A stretch of DNA of 64,000 bases from JBMOUD01 sp049319665 (GTDB taxonomy: Bacteria; Pseudomonadota; Gammaproteobacteria; Enterobacterales; Enterobacteriaceae): NCBI RefSeq assembly GCF_049319665.1, contig NZ_JBMOUD010000001.1:496001-560000 (forward strand). Direction: 5' to 3'. This document shows, piece by piece, positions 43,919-52,934 of the stretch. The position numbers were made by a program, and so were the translations under genes. Under the pieces are notes generated by a model. It searched no databases. It was given only the letters and a program-made list of their open reading frames with translations, and was not told the origin of the DNA. The number at the start of each line of letters is the position of its first letter. Within the stretch, counting starts at the first letter, position 1.

Positions 43919-44641
43919 ATGACGCCCACTATTGACCTCTTGCGTTCACATCGATCTATTCGTTCGTTTACCGAGCAACCACTGACAGCTGAACAGCGAG
44001 AAGCGATTATCGCCGGGGCTCAAGCCGCTTCTACCTCGAGTTTTTTACAGTGCTCGTCGATCATTCGTGTCTCGGATCCCGTCCTGCGTGAAAAATTGGT
44101 TTCGCTTACTGGAGGGCAACAATATGTTGCTAGTGCCGCCGAATTTTGGGTATTTTGCGCCGATTTTAACCGCCATTACCAAATCACGCCGACTGGTGAA
44201 CTCGGCTTGGCAGAGCAATTAATCTTGGGTTGCGTAGATACCGCTTTAATGGCACAAAACGCGATGATTGCAGCAGAATCAATGGGGCTTGGTGGCGTAT
44301 TTATTGGCGGGATTCGTAACGAAATCGATGAGGTTATCTCGTTGCTTAAGTTGCCCAAATATGTTCTGCCACTGTTTGGTTTTTGTATTGGTTATCCGGC
44401 ACAAGATCCGAGTGTTAAACCTCGTTTGCCGCAGGCGCTACTGGTTCATGAAAACAGCTATCAGCCGTTAGATACTGCACTTCTTGATAAATATGATCAT
44501 GACTTAGAAGCTTATTATGCGCAGCGCGATAGTAATACTCGTCAGGATAATTGGAGTGCGTTTATTATTCGTACGTTGCAACAAGAAAAGCGACCATTTA
44601 TGTTAGATGCGTTGCATCGCCAGGGTTGGGCGACGCGTTAA
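43919..44641 (+). CDS. nfsA: Oxygen-insensitive NADPH nitroreductase NfsA
   Basis: FMN-dependent two-electron reductase of nitroaromatics and quinones. ATG 43919 (MTPTIDLLRSHRSIRSF) with AAGGA upstream gives 240 residues, the E. coli length; a 30-codon upstream extension is rejected. It keeps the FMN-binding HRSIR and SSSFLQCSS regions and the end LHRQGWATR. rimK follows after 18 bp; ybjC, present in E. coli before nfsA, is missing. Confidence 0.95.
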   Translation: MTPTIDLLRSHRSIRSFTEQPLTAEQREAIIAGAQAASTSSFLQCSSIIRVSDPVLREKLVSLTGGQQYVASAAEFWVFCADFNRHYQITPTGELGLAEQLILGCVDTALMAQNAMIAAESMGLGGVFIGGIRNEIDEVISLLKLPKYVLPLFGFCIGYPAQDPSVKPRLPQALLVHENSYQPLDTALLDKYDHDLEAYYAQRDSNTRQDNWSAFIIRTLQQEKRPFMLDALHRQGWATR

Positions 44642-44659
44642 TTGACAACGGAGCGTCAG

Positions 44660-45562
44660 ATGAAAATCGCTATTCTTTCTCGCGACGGCAGTTTGTATTC
44701 GTGCAAACGCCTGCGTGAAGCGGCGTTGTCTCGTGGTCATGAAGTCGACATTATTGATCCGCTTTCCTGCTATATGAATATTAATCCAGCGGCACCGACC
44801 GTGCACTATCGTGGTCGGCAATTGGATAAATATCAGGCAGCCATCCCTCGTATCGGTTCTGCTATTACATTTTATGGCACGGCAGTACTGCGCCAATTTG
44901 AAATGATAGGGAGTTTCCCTCTTAACGAGTCGCTTGCTATTACGCGGGCGCGAGATAAATTGCGCTCAATGCAGCTCCTCGCGCGAGAAGGTATTGATTT
45001 GCCGACAACCGGTTTTGCACATTCACCTGATGATACTGCCGATCTTATTGCGTTAGTTGGCGGTGCTCCGCTGGTGGTTAAACTGGTTGAGGGCACGCAG
45101 GGAATTGGTGTCGTGCTGGCTGAAACCAGGCAGGCAGCGGAAAGCGTGATTGATGCTTTTAGAGGGCTTAACGCCCATATTTTAGTGCAAGAATATATCC
45201 AGGAAGCACAAGGGCGAGATGTTCGCTGTTTGGTGATCGGCAAACGAGTGGTTGCGGCCATTGAACGTCAGGCTAAAGCCGGTGATTTTCGTTCAAATCT
45301 ACATCGGGGAGGAACCGCACGTAACGTTACTCTGACCGCTGCTGAGAAAGTTATCGCCGTCAAAGCAGTTCAGACATTAGGATTAGATATCGCTGGGGTG
45401 GATATTTTACGTTCAAAACGCGGGCCTTTGGTGATGGAAGTTAACGCCTCTCCAGGGTTAGAAGGGGTAGAAACTACCACGGGTAAGGATATTGCTGGCA
45501 TGATGATTGATTATATTGAGCAGCATGCTAAGCCTGGATTTTGCCTTAAATCAGGGGGCTGA
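44660..45562 (+). CDS. rimK: Ribosomal protein S6--L-glutamate ligase RimK
   Basis: ATP-grasp ligase that adds glutamates to the C-terminus of ribosomal protein S6. ATG 44660 with GGAG upstream gives 300 residues beginning MKIAILSRDGSLYSCKRLRE, as in E. coli. ATP-grasp signatures are VVKLVEGTQGIGVVLAE, VQEYIQEA, NLHRGG and VMEVNASPGLEG. Operon with nfsA. Confidence 0.96.
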   Translation: MKIAILSRDGSLYSCKRLREAALSRGHEVDIIDPLSCYMNINPAAPTVHYRGRQLDKYQAAIPRIGSAITFYGTAVLRQFEMIGSFPLNESLAITRARDKLRSMQLLAREGIDLPTTGFAHSPDDTADLIALVGGAPLVVKLVEGTQGIGVVLAETRQAAESVIDAFRGLNAHILVQEYIQEAQGRDVRCLVIGKRVVAAIERQAKAGDFRSNLHRGGTARNVTLTAAEKVIAVKAVQTLGLDIAGVDILRSKRGPLVMEVNASPGLEGVETTTGKDIAGMMIDYIEQHAKPGFCLKSGG

Positions 45563-45731
45563 TCTGATTTACTCCGCCTTTAGCTGTTATTGAACGTTAA
45601 TAAGGCAGGATTGATCATGGCGTTAGCAGACAAATTTCCGTAAGCTATCGCCGTTTAGGCTCGAACCAATGATTTATGTGTTTGGGCTTCTCTTATATTT
45701 CCGTTGTACTTAAATACCTGAGGCATATTAT

Positions 45732-46211
45732 ATGGATTCACTCGTTGTCCCTGATATCGTGTTGCTGCGGCGTTGGCTGGATCAGCTTGGTATCTCTTTT
45801 TTCGAGTGTGATTCTTGTCAGGCACTCCATTTGCCACATATGCAAAATTTTGACGGTATTTTTGATGCTAAAGTCGACTTGGTCGACAATGTCATTTTAT
45901 TCTCTGCTTTGGCTGAGGTTAAACCTACTGCGCTCATCCCGCTAGTTGCAGACTTAAGTCAGATTAATGCCAGCTCTTTGACCGTAAAAGCTTTTGTAGA
46001 TGTTCAGGATGACAATTTACCTAAGCTGATTGTTTGCCAGTCATTGGCCATCGCGGTAGGGATCAGTATTGAGCAATTTAGCTATTTCCTGCAGCAAGGT
46101 GAGGAACAGATGTCAATGATCATCCTTGAAGCGCATGCCAACGACCTATTATTTGCTGGTGATGACGAACCTGTACCAGAAATTACGCTTGGCCATCCGA
46201 TGCTACATTGA
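45732..46211 (+). CDS. ybjN: YbjN family protein
   Basis: 159 residues, closely matching E. coli YbjN (LGISFFECDSCQALHLPHMQNFDGIFDAK; QDDNLPKLIVCQSLAI). The fold resembles type III secretion chaperones; in E. coli it affects motility and stress responses when its level changes, though mechanism is unknown. The position after rimK is as in E. coli. Confidence 0.93.
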   Translation: MDSLVVPDIVLLRRWLDQLGISFFECDSCQALHLPHMQNFDGIFDAKVDLVDNVILFSALAEVKPTALIPLVADLSQINASSLTVKAFVDVQDDNLPKLIVCQSLAIAVGISIEQFSYFLQQGEEQMSMIILEAHANDLLFAGDDEPVPEITLGHPMLH

Positions 46212-46314
46212 TAGCGGATTTGATAGTGGATGCCCGATAAGAGTCGCTAAATAGCGGCTCTTGTTGTCTTTATTGTCAATGGTTGTTATTTCAATATATC
46301 TTATATCTGCCATA

Positions 46315-46400
46315 TAGCCTCTATACTTGACGTTTCTTTTGTGTTGACTACATTACTCGCCTCGTTAGGGACGCTGTAAGCAGCGTTCAAATCTACTCCA
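46315..46400 (-). repeat. Possible degenerate ERIC-like sequence
   Basis: CTATACTTGACGTTTC...TTACTCGCC shares the beginning and the TACTCGCC block with the diverged element at 42652. The far end is not recognisable. It lies in the 420-bp ybjN-ybjO gap (46212-46631), which shows no gene. Confidence 0.35.
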
Positions 46401-46631
46401 TATTATTTTGCTGATCTTAAAAATTATGGATTTATTTTTAATCAGAAATGGTCTTTATTACAAAATAGTATTTCACCCGGGATTGTTTTTTCAAAAACCT
46501 CTCGCATTAACCTTATAAGTTATCCGTCATTGTCGTGATGACACTATGTTAGAGAGTGAAAATTAACGTGCAGGGTGGATCGACACGTATTATATTCATC
46601 CCATCTTATTCGGAACGAGGGGGGAGAAAAC

Positions 46632-47078
46632 ATGAAGTCAGTTTTTATTCCTGTTCCGGTAATGGTGGGTGCAACAGTCATCATTGCTACCCGTCTTCTT
46701 GAGTTTGTATTAATCCTCAATTTATTAGGGGTAGATGGCGTCGTCGAGTTTATTCGAGCCTGCAGTGCTACCTGGTTCAATAGTCTTATTCTGTTAGCCA
46801 GCCTGCTGATTGTGATGATTGAATGTCAGTGCGCCTTTGCTATGACGCGTGCCCGTAATTGGGGACGTAAAGCTTTTATCATTTGTCAGATTACCGTTAT
46901 TTGCTATCTACTCTTGGCGTCATTTGAATGGTTTGTACCTAAAATATTCTTGCTAGAACCCGATGAGCAAGGACATTTTATCAACGATTTATTACTACAA
47001 AAAATACCCGATATCCTCGTTTTATTGTTGCTATATTTACCGGCTAGCAGTCGCCGTTTTTTCTTACCACGCAGATAA
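46632..47078 (+). CDS. ybjO: Inner-membrane protein YbjO
   Basis: 148 residues from ATG 46632, which has a very strong purine-rich site upstream (GAGGGGGGAG); an in-frame GTG 19 codons earlier is weaker. Four predicted membrane segments. The similarity to E. coli YbjO is clearest in the C-terminal half (LLQKIPDILVLLLLYLPASSRRFF). Function unknown. Between it and rlmC the nonamer GGTATATAC occurs twice (47167-47175 and 47184-47192). Confidence 0.85.
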   Translation: MKSVFIPVPVMVGATVIIATRLLEFVLILNLLGVDGVVEFIRACSATWFNSLILLASLLIVMIECQCAFAMTRARNWGRKAFIICQITVICYLLLASFEWFVPKIFLLEPDEQGHFINDLLLQKIPDILVLLLLYLPASSRRFFLPRR

Positions 47079-47260
47079 TCCGTCCCTTTCTACGCCAACT
47101 CACCAAATGAGATTGTGTATCCACAGTGGATGGTGAAACATCGCTGTTGTTGATATGAGGCCATTGGGTATATACGACTATTCGGTATATACTACGCGCC
47201 AACTTTTTTCGTTTACTGTCTGGCTAATCAGCACCAGGCGGCATGTTACGGTCACTATTT

Positions 47261-48412
47261 ATGCACTGCGCGCAATTTACCGCCGGGACTTGCCGGTCCT
47301 GCCAATGGCTCGATAAGCCTTACTCACAGCAATTGCAGGATAAGCAACAAGACCTAGCCGGTTTATTAACGGCATTTCCTATCGCGCAATGGCGAGAACC
47401 GGTTACCAGTAGTGAACATGCCTTTCGTAATAAAGCCAAAATGGTGGTCAGCGGCAGTGTTGAACGGCCATTGTTGGGGATGCTACACCGGGACGGACAA
47501 GCTGTTGATCTCACAGATTGCCCGCTATATCCGGAAAGTTTCACCTCGGTATTCGATGTCCTGAAGATTTTTATCGCCCGAGCGGGATTGACGCCTTATA
47601 ACGTCGCGCGCAAACGTGGTGAACTTAAATTCTTGTTGCTGACAGAAAGCCAGTTCAATGGCGGTATGATGCTACGTTTTGTTTTGCGATCAGAAAATAA
47701 ACTTAGCCAACTTCGTGCCGCATTGCCTTGGCTACGTGAGCAATTACCGCAGTTGAAGGTGATTTCCGCCAATATCCAACCCGTGCATATGGCGATCCTT
47801 GAGGGCGAGCAGGAAATCGCGCTGACCGAAAGCCAAGCGTTAGAGGAGCAGTTCAATCAGGTTCCTTTATTTATCCGTCCACAAAGTTTTTTCCAGACCA
47901 ACCCCGCGGTAGCCGCTGCGTTATATGCCACCGCCCGCGAATGGGCAAGAGAGAGCAAACTTACCAGCATGTGGGATTTGTTCTGTGGCGTTGGAGGATT
48001 TGGTCTGCACTGTGCCTACCCAGAGACACTCCTCACCGGGATTGAAATCAGCGCTGAAGCGATTGCCTGTGCGCAGGAGTCGGCCAGACGATTAGGGTTA
48101 CAGAACGTTGAGTTTCAGGCATTAGACTCCACCGGCTTTGCCAATGGGCGCGATAGTGTACCTGAGTTAGTGCTAGTCAATCCGCCACGCAGAGGGATTG
48201 GTAAACCACTATGTGACTATCTCAGCCAGATGGCGCCGGAAAGAATTCTCTACTCCAGTTGTAACGCGCAAAGCATGGCTAAGGATTTTGCCCATCTTTT
48301 CGACTATCGCGTTGAGAGAGTGCAACTATTCGATATGTTCCCGCATACCGCCCATTATGAGGTACTGACGCTGTTGCTTCATAAGCGCATGGCTCATCAG
48401 AATAGGGGGTAA
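47261..48412 (+). CDS. rlmC: 23S rRNA m5U747 methyltransferase RlmC
   Basis: SAM-dependent uridine-5 methyltransferase with an iron-sulfur cluster. ATG 47261 gives MHCAQFTAGTCRSCQW, aligning with E. coli RlmC (RumB); ATG 47243 is possible but adds six codons. Cluster cysteines are C3, C11, C14 and C87. The SAM-binding WDLFCGVGGFGLHC and the catalytic-cysteine region YSSCNAQSM are present. Convergent with fliR, 27 bp away. Confidence 0.95.
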   Translation: MHCAQFTAGTCRSCQWLDKPYSQQLQDKQQDLAGLLTAFPIAQWREPVTSSEHAFRNKAKMVVSGSVERPLLGMLHRDGQAVDLTDCPLYPESFTSVFDVLKIFIARAGLTPYNVARKRGELKFLLLTESQFNGGMMLRFVLRSENKLSQLRAALPWLREQLPQLKVISANIQPVHMAILEGEQEIALTESQALEEQFNQVPLFIRPQSFFQTNPAVAAALYATAREWARESKLTSMWDLFCGVGGFGLHCAYPETLLTGIEISAEAIACAQESARRLGLQNVEFQALDSTGFANGRDSVPELVLVNPPRRGIGKPLCDYLSQMAPERILYSSCNAQSMAKDFAHLFDYRVERVQLFDMFPHTAHYEVLTLLLHKRMAHQNRG

Positions 48413-48439
48413 AGGTAGGGTTGGCCCAATACCGCCACA

Positions 48440-49228
48440 TTAGAACTGAGCGCCAATCCCACCGAGTATCTGGCTCATCAATTGTAACGTTGTGGTAAAC
48501 AGGTTTTCGCAGAACGGGGATATCAACGGCATCATTAAGCCTATCGACAAGATACCGACAGTCAGCGTAATTGGAAAACCGATAACGAATACGGAAAGCT
48601 GTTGCGCGACACGGTTGAGAAGCCCCAGAGAGATGTTAATCGTCAGTAGCAAGGTAATGATCGGCAGCGCCAACATTAACCCACTGCTAAAAATAATCCC
48701 ACCGGCTTGAGCCAACGCCATAAAACCATTGCCATTCAACGGCTCCGAACGAATTGGCAAGGTATAAAAACTATCTACCAATAATGAAATCATCCACAAA
48801 TGGGCGTTAAAGCTGAGAAATAGCAGCACGGCCATCAAATTCAAAAATTGCGCTAAAAGTGGTGTGTTTAACCTGCTACTTGGGTCAAAGAAGGTGGCAA
48901 ATGAGATACCCATTTGCAGGCCCATGATCTCACCAGCCAGACGAATAGCAGAGAAAGCTAACTGCATCGTCAGCCCCAACGCGCTACCAATCACAATTTG
49001 CTGCATCGCAAGCCACAGCCCGCCAAAAGAAAAGAGCGGCACGTCATTGGCCGGCAGGCTAGGAACAATGAGGAAAGTGATCATCAAGCCAAGACCTATT
49101 TTAACTCTCTTAGGAACTTGTTTTTCACTTAAAACAGGGGCAGTGCTGACCAATGCCAGAATGCGGATCATCGGCCAGAAAAAAGAGACGATCCACAGAT
49201 TCAGCTGGGCGGTGTCGATGTTTAACAT
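48440..49228 (-). CDS. fliR: Flagellar export gate protein FliR
   Basis: Six-segment export-gate core protein of 262 residues. FliR stretches include FFWPMIRILALVSTAPVLSEK and VIGSALGLTMQLAFSAIRLAGEIMGLQMG. Last gene of the fliLMNOPQR operon, 2 bp after fliQ. Confidence 0.96.
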   Translation of the reverse strand: MLNIDTAQLNLWIVSFFWPMIRILALVSTAPVLSEKQVPKRVKIGLGLMITFLIVPSLPANDVPLFSFGGLWLAMQQIVIGSALGLTMQLAFSAIRLAGEIMGLQMGISFATFFDPSSRLNTPLLAQFLNLMAVLLFLSFNAHLWMISLLVDSFYTLPIRSEPLNGNGFMALAQAGGIIFSSGLMLALPIITLLLTINISLGLLNRVAQQLSVFVIGFPITLTVGILSIGLMMPLISPFCENLFTTTLQLMSQILGGIGAQF

Positions 49229-49230
49229 GG

Positions 49231-49500
49231 CTAGCCAATAATATAAGGCAGATTGCCAAACAAGGTGCGCATATAATCGAGCAGCAAATTAAGCATCCAA
49301 GGCCCGGCAATAACGATAGTCGCGAAGACGGCCAGGATTTTAGGGATAAAGGACAGTGTCATTTCGTTGATCTGGGTTGCGGCTTGCAGCAGACTGACAA
49401 TTAAACCAGTAATCAACGCCGCCAGCAGCAGCGGGGCAGCCAACGCCAATGCAATTCTCATGGCCTGATGGCCGAGGGCCATTACCGATTCTGGCGTCAT
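49231..49500 (-). CDS. fliQ: Flagellar export gate protein FliQ
   Basis: Two-segment export-gate protein of 89 residues, the E. coli length: MTPESVMALGHQAMRIALALAAP at the start and LLQAATQINEMTLSFIPKI in the centre. Adjacent to fliR; an 85-bp gap separates it from fliP. Confidence 0.97.
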   Translation of the reverse strand: MTPESVMALGHQAMRIALALAAPLLLAALITGLIVSLLQAATQINEMTLSFIPKILAVFATIVIAGPWMLNLLLDYMRTLFGNLPYIIG

Positions 49501-49585
49501 ATCAATTCCCCAATAAAAAAACAGTTCAGCTAAAACGTAGCGGTAGAAGCTTCATAAAACGTGAATCATAGAAACTTGATAAAAC

Positions 49586-50368
49586 TTAGCTGTAAAAACT
49601 TTGTGCTAATGAACCCAGCAACAACTGCCAGCCATCGACTAAGACGAATAACATTAGCTTGAAGGGCAGAGATATGGTGGCGGGTGGAACCATCATCATC
49701 CCTAGCGCCATAAGCACACTAGCGACCACTAAATCGATAATCATAAATGGAATAAATACGGTAAAACCGATTTGGAAAGCCGTTTTCAACTCGCTGGTAA
49801 CATATGCAGGAAGCAAAATACGCATTGGTACCGCTTCAGGGCCGGCTAACGGTGGCAGATGTGCCAGACGTGCATAGAGTGCCAGGTCGGTTTCACGCGT
49901 TTGTCGCAACATAAATTCACGCAACGGCTGTGCGCCTTTGTCCATTGCGACTTCCATACTGATCTTATCCTCACTAAAAGGCTTATAAGCATCGGTATAA
50001 ATTTTGTCGAAAACAGGAGACATAATAAAAAAGGTCAGAAACAGCGCTAATCCTAACATCACCTGGTTTGGCGGCGCTGAAGGTGTGCCTAGCGCATTGC
50101 GCAGCAAACCCAGGACGATAATGATACGGGTGAAACTAGTGCACATTAACAGCATCGCTGGCAGCAGTGTCAACGAAGTGAGGAATACCAGCGTTTGTAC
50201 CGGCAATGACCAACTTTGTCCGCCGTTGGCAAGTTGATGGCTGACGAGCCCTGGTAATTGGGCGAACGCCGCAGGGCTAATGACCAGAAGCAAGGGTAAC
50301 ATCATGCGTAACAACAAACGTTGTGAGCGCAAGTACCATGCAGAAAGTGATGTTGTTAACCGAGTCAT
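49586..50368 (-). CDS. fliP: Flagellar export gate protein FliP
   Basis: Core export-gate protein made with a cleavable signal peptide (about 1-36, ending PAAFA). 260 residues. FliP hallmarks are SFTRIIIVLGLLRNALGTPSAPPNQVM, the FDKIYTDAYKPFSE loop, and FIPFMIIDLVVASVLMALGMMM. It lies 2 bp after fliO. Confidence 0.97.
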   Translation of the reverse strand: MTRLTTSLSAWYLRSQRLLLRMMLPLLLVISPAAFAQLPGLVSHQLANGGQSWSLPVQTLVFLTSLTLLPAMLLMCTSFTRIIIVLGLLRNALGTPSAPPNQVMLGLALFLTFFIMSPVFDKIYTDAYKPFSEDKISMEVAMDKGAQPLREFMLRQTRETDLALYARLAHLPPLAGPEAVPMRILLPAYVTSELKTAFQIGFTVFIPFMIIDLVVASVLMALGMMMVPPATISLPFKLMLFVLVDGWQLLLGSLAQSFYS

Positions 50369-50370
50369 GC

Positions 50371-50802
50371 CTATTTTCCTGGACGTTTGACGATTTTTTG
50401 CAACAACTGAGCAAAGTCGACGGGCTTTGCCTGTACGCCAGTTTCCAACGTTTGTTCATCGACTGGTGGCGCGGCAAATTGATGCAATGGCGTGATTTGA
50501 TGGGCAGTAACACCTAATACCAGGCAGGTGTTATCTACTTCGACAACGACGATTTTCTCGCTGCGTCCTACCTGACAGCTGGCCGTCACCTTGAGTAATT
50601 TGTTATTACGAGCTTGAGGCGCAAGACCGGCTCGTTTAACCACCCAAGCAATACATAGAATCAGCAGTAATATTGCCCCTAACACTCCACTGACCTGTGT
50701 TAATGCCGAGCTGGCCGGTAACGCTTGCGGTACCGGCGCTTGTTGTGTGCTGGCAGTCGTGCCAACTACGGGTGTGGCGTACAGTGAATCTGACTGGGCC
50801 AT
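50371..50802 (-). CDS. fliO: Flagellar export assembly protein FliO
   Basis: Single-segment membrane protein that helps FliP assemble. 143 residues with one segment (about 38-56, VLGAILLLILCIAWVVKRAG) and a cytoplasmic part with VGRSEKIVVVEVDNTCLVLGV, the family's best conserved region. Its start overlaps the fliN stop by one base. Confidence 0.92.
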   Translation of the reverse strand: MAQSDSLYATPVVGTTASTQQAPVPQALPASSALTQVSGVLGAILLLILCIAWVVKRAGLAPQARNNKLLKVTASCQVGRSEKIVVVEVDNTCLVLGVTAHQITPLHQFAAPPVDEQTLETGVQAKPVDFAQLLQKIVKRPGK

Positions 50803-51221
50803 TAGCGGCTTAAACGACGCATACGTTCGGATGGCGTGATAATGTCGGTAATACGCACACCGTATTTATCGGCGACAACAACGACTTCACCTTGAGCAAT
50901 CAAATAACCGTTGATCAAAATATCCAATGGCTCACCGGCCAGACCATCAAGAGCTACCACTGAACCTTGTGACAAGCGCAGCAGTTCTTTAATGGTCATC
51001 TTAGTTCGACCCAATTCCACAGTCAGTTTGACTGGGATATCAAGGATCATATCAATATCTTGTGAACCACCGGCCGTTTCCTGTACGCCAAGTGCTGCGA
51101 ACACGCCATCTGTTGCTGATTTATCTGTGCCTGCCGCGGCTTGCTGTTCGTTAAACGCATCAGCCCATAAATCGTCTACGTTATCTGAACCTGCGTCTGA
51201 CGGTTTATTAATGTCACTCAT
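50802..51221 (-). CDS. fliN: Flagellar switch protein FliN
   Basis: C-ring switch component of 139 residues. The C-terminal SpoA-type domain is clear: VKLTVELGRTKMTIKELLRLSQGSVVALDGLAGEPLDILING. It overlaps fliM by 4 bases. Confidence 0.97.
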   Translation of the reverse strand: MSDINKPSDAGSDNVDDLWADAFNEQQAAAGTDKSATDGVFAALGVQETAGGSQDIDMILDIPVKLTVELGRTKMTIKELLRLSQGSVVALDGLAGEPLDILINGYLIAQGEVVVVADKYGVRITDIITPSERMRRLSR

Positions 51222-52225
51222 TTGGGCTGTTCCTCATCTAGGGAATTTAAAATTGGATTAATTAAATGTTCAACACGCAGGGCGTACTGTTCGTTTAACG
51301 TGCCATATTGGCTGGTTAAGACTGGTACACCATCAACGTGGGCAATCAGACGATCGGGCTTCTCAATAGGCAGCACGTCACCGGGTTGCAGTTTTAAAAT
51401 TTGCGATAGTCGTAACGGGATATCGACAAAATTAGCGACAAGCTCAAGCTCGGATTGTTGTACTTGGTTGACTAAATTATCGCGCCATTGGTTTTCTTCA
51501 TGACGTGAGTTTTCAACCGGTGGATTGGTCAACAATTCACGTATTGGTTCGATCATGCTAAAGGGGATACAGATATTAAAATCACCGCTTAAGGCACCAA
51601 TCTCAACATGGAACGGGGTATTGATAACAATATCGTTCGGTGAAGAAGTGATGTTGGTGAATTTAACTTGCAGCTCGGCACGAATATATTCGACCGCCAG
51701 CTTATAGACGCCGCTCCAGGCTTCCTGATAAGCATCAAGCGCAAGATTAAGCATACGTTTGATAACGCGCTGTTCGGTGTAAGTAAATTCGCGGCCTTCC
51801 ACTTTCGTTGGAAAACGACCGTCGCCGCCAAACAGGTTATCGACGGCAATGAAAACCAAGCTTGGTGCGAAGACTAATAATGCGGAACCACGTAACGGTT
51901 TGAGATGAATAACGTTAAGGTTGGTCGGTACCGGTAAATTGCGCGCAAATTCGTGATAGGGCTGAATTTTTATCGCCCCCACCGTAATATCTGGACTGCG
52001 GCGCAATAGGTTGAATAACCCCATACGGAATTGGCGAGCAAAACGTTCGTTAATGATCTCTAATGCTTGCAGACGCTCACGAACCACACGGCGTTGTGTG
52101 GTTGGGTCAAAAGGTCTTACGCCGTCATTCGACTTGTTGTCGGCGTTGTCTGTCGTTGCATCAGTGTCGCTGTCGCCATTAAGCAACGCGTCAATTTCTG
52201 CTTGTGAAAGAATGCTGTCGCCCAT
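51218..52225 (-). CDS. fliM: Flagellar switch protein FliM
   Basis: C-ring protein that binds phospho-CheY. The N-terminal CheY-binding peptide is SILSQAEIDALLNGD. A central domain (NLNVIHLKPLRGSALLVFAP, LFGGDGRFPTKVEGREFT) and the C-terminal SpoA domain follow. 335 residues as in E. coli. Confidence 0.97.
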   Translation of the reverse strand: MGDSILSQAEIDALLNGDSDTDATTDNADNKSNDGVRPFDPTTQRRVVRERLQALEIINERFARQFRMGLFNLLRRSPDITVGAIKIQPYHEFARNLPVPTNLNVIHLKPLRGSALLVFAPSLVFIAVDNLFGGDGRFPTKVEGREFTYTEQRVIKRMLNLALDAYQEAWSGVYKLAVEYIRAELQVKFTNITSSPNDIVINTPFHVEIGALSGDFNICIPFSMIEPIRELLTNPPVENSRHEENQWRDNLVNQVQQSELELVANFVDIPLRLSQILKLQPGDVLPIEKPDRLIAHVDGVPVLTSQYGTLNEQYALRVEHLINPILNSLDEEQPK

Positions 52226-52231
52226 GATTTA

Positions 52232-52729
52232 TTATCGCAGTATAAAAGCAGTGAACAGCACATCGCTGACTACTTGATTAGGTTGTCCTTTTACAAACGG
52301 GTCACTTAGAACCTGCTTGATCTCTTGTACTAATTGTTGCTTACCCGCCTCATTTGCTATGTTTTGAGACTGTTGGCGAGATAACAGCAGCAGCAGGCGG
52401 CTGCGTACTTCAGGCAGGTATTCTGTCAATATTTTACGGTCGTTCTCATCAGGCAGACGTAACGTTAAACCCACGTATAACACGCGATCTGGATTATTAT
52501 CTGGTGTTTGCAAATTAACAGTAAAAGTATCCAAAGCTAAAAATACCGGTGGAGCAGGTGGCTTAGCTTTTGGTGTTTCGGCTGTCTCAGGCAGTTTTGC
52601 ATCATTGTGCAATATCCACCAAGCGTATCCGCCACCCGCACCGCCAAGAATAATCACCAGTAGTAGCAAGATAACCAATAACGAGCGTTTTTTCTTCTTA
52701 CTCTTAGATGCAATAGCATTGTCAGACAT
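52232..52729 (-). CDS. fliL: Flagellar basal-body protein FliL
   Basis: Stator-associated inner-membrane protein of 165 residues with one N-terminal membrane segment (about 16-36, LLVILLLLVIILGGAGGGYAW) and a periplasmic stomatin-like domain. First gene of fliLMNOPQR; 205 bp separate it from the fliK stop, where its class 2 promoter is expected. Confidence 0.94.
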   Translation of the reverse strand: MSDNAIASKSKKKKRSLLVILLLLVIILGGAGGGYAWWILHNDAKLPETAETPKAKPPAPPVFLALDTFTVNLQTPDNNPDRVLYVGLTLRLPDENDRKILTEYLPEVRSRLLLLLSRQQSQNIANEAGKQQLVQEIKQVLSDPFVKGQPNQVVSDVLFTAFILR

Positions 52730-52894
52730 GGGCTGGATAATTCCTTTTTAAGTAAGTGCCACAACCTTTCCACTAGAAGGCGTTTTTATGCTAGACAATG
52801 TTTACTCCAGACACAGTGGCAGCATAATTCTTCCAACGATTATCACGCCTGTCTGATAGATCAATAGCGTGAATAGGCTGATTAAATCGCGTTA

Positions 52895-52920
52895 GCTCTG
52901 CCGTTTGTCACAGGCAGAGC
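52895..52920 (-). terminator. Hairpin after fliK
   Basis: GCTCTGCC and GGCAGAGC form an 8-bp stem with a 10-base loop just downstream of the fliK stop, without a U-run. It may end fliFGHIJK or reduce read-through into fliL. Confidence 0.5.
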
Positions 52921-52934
52921 CGGTGATAGGACTA

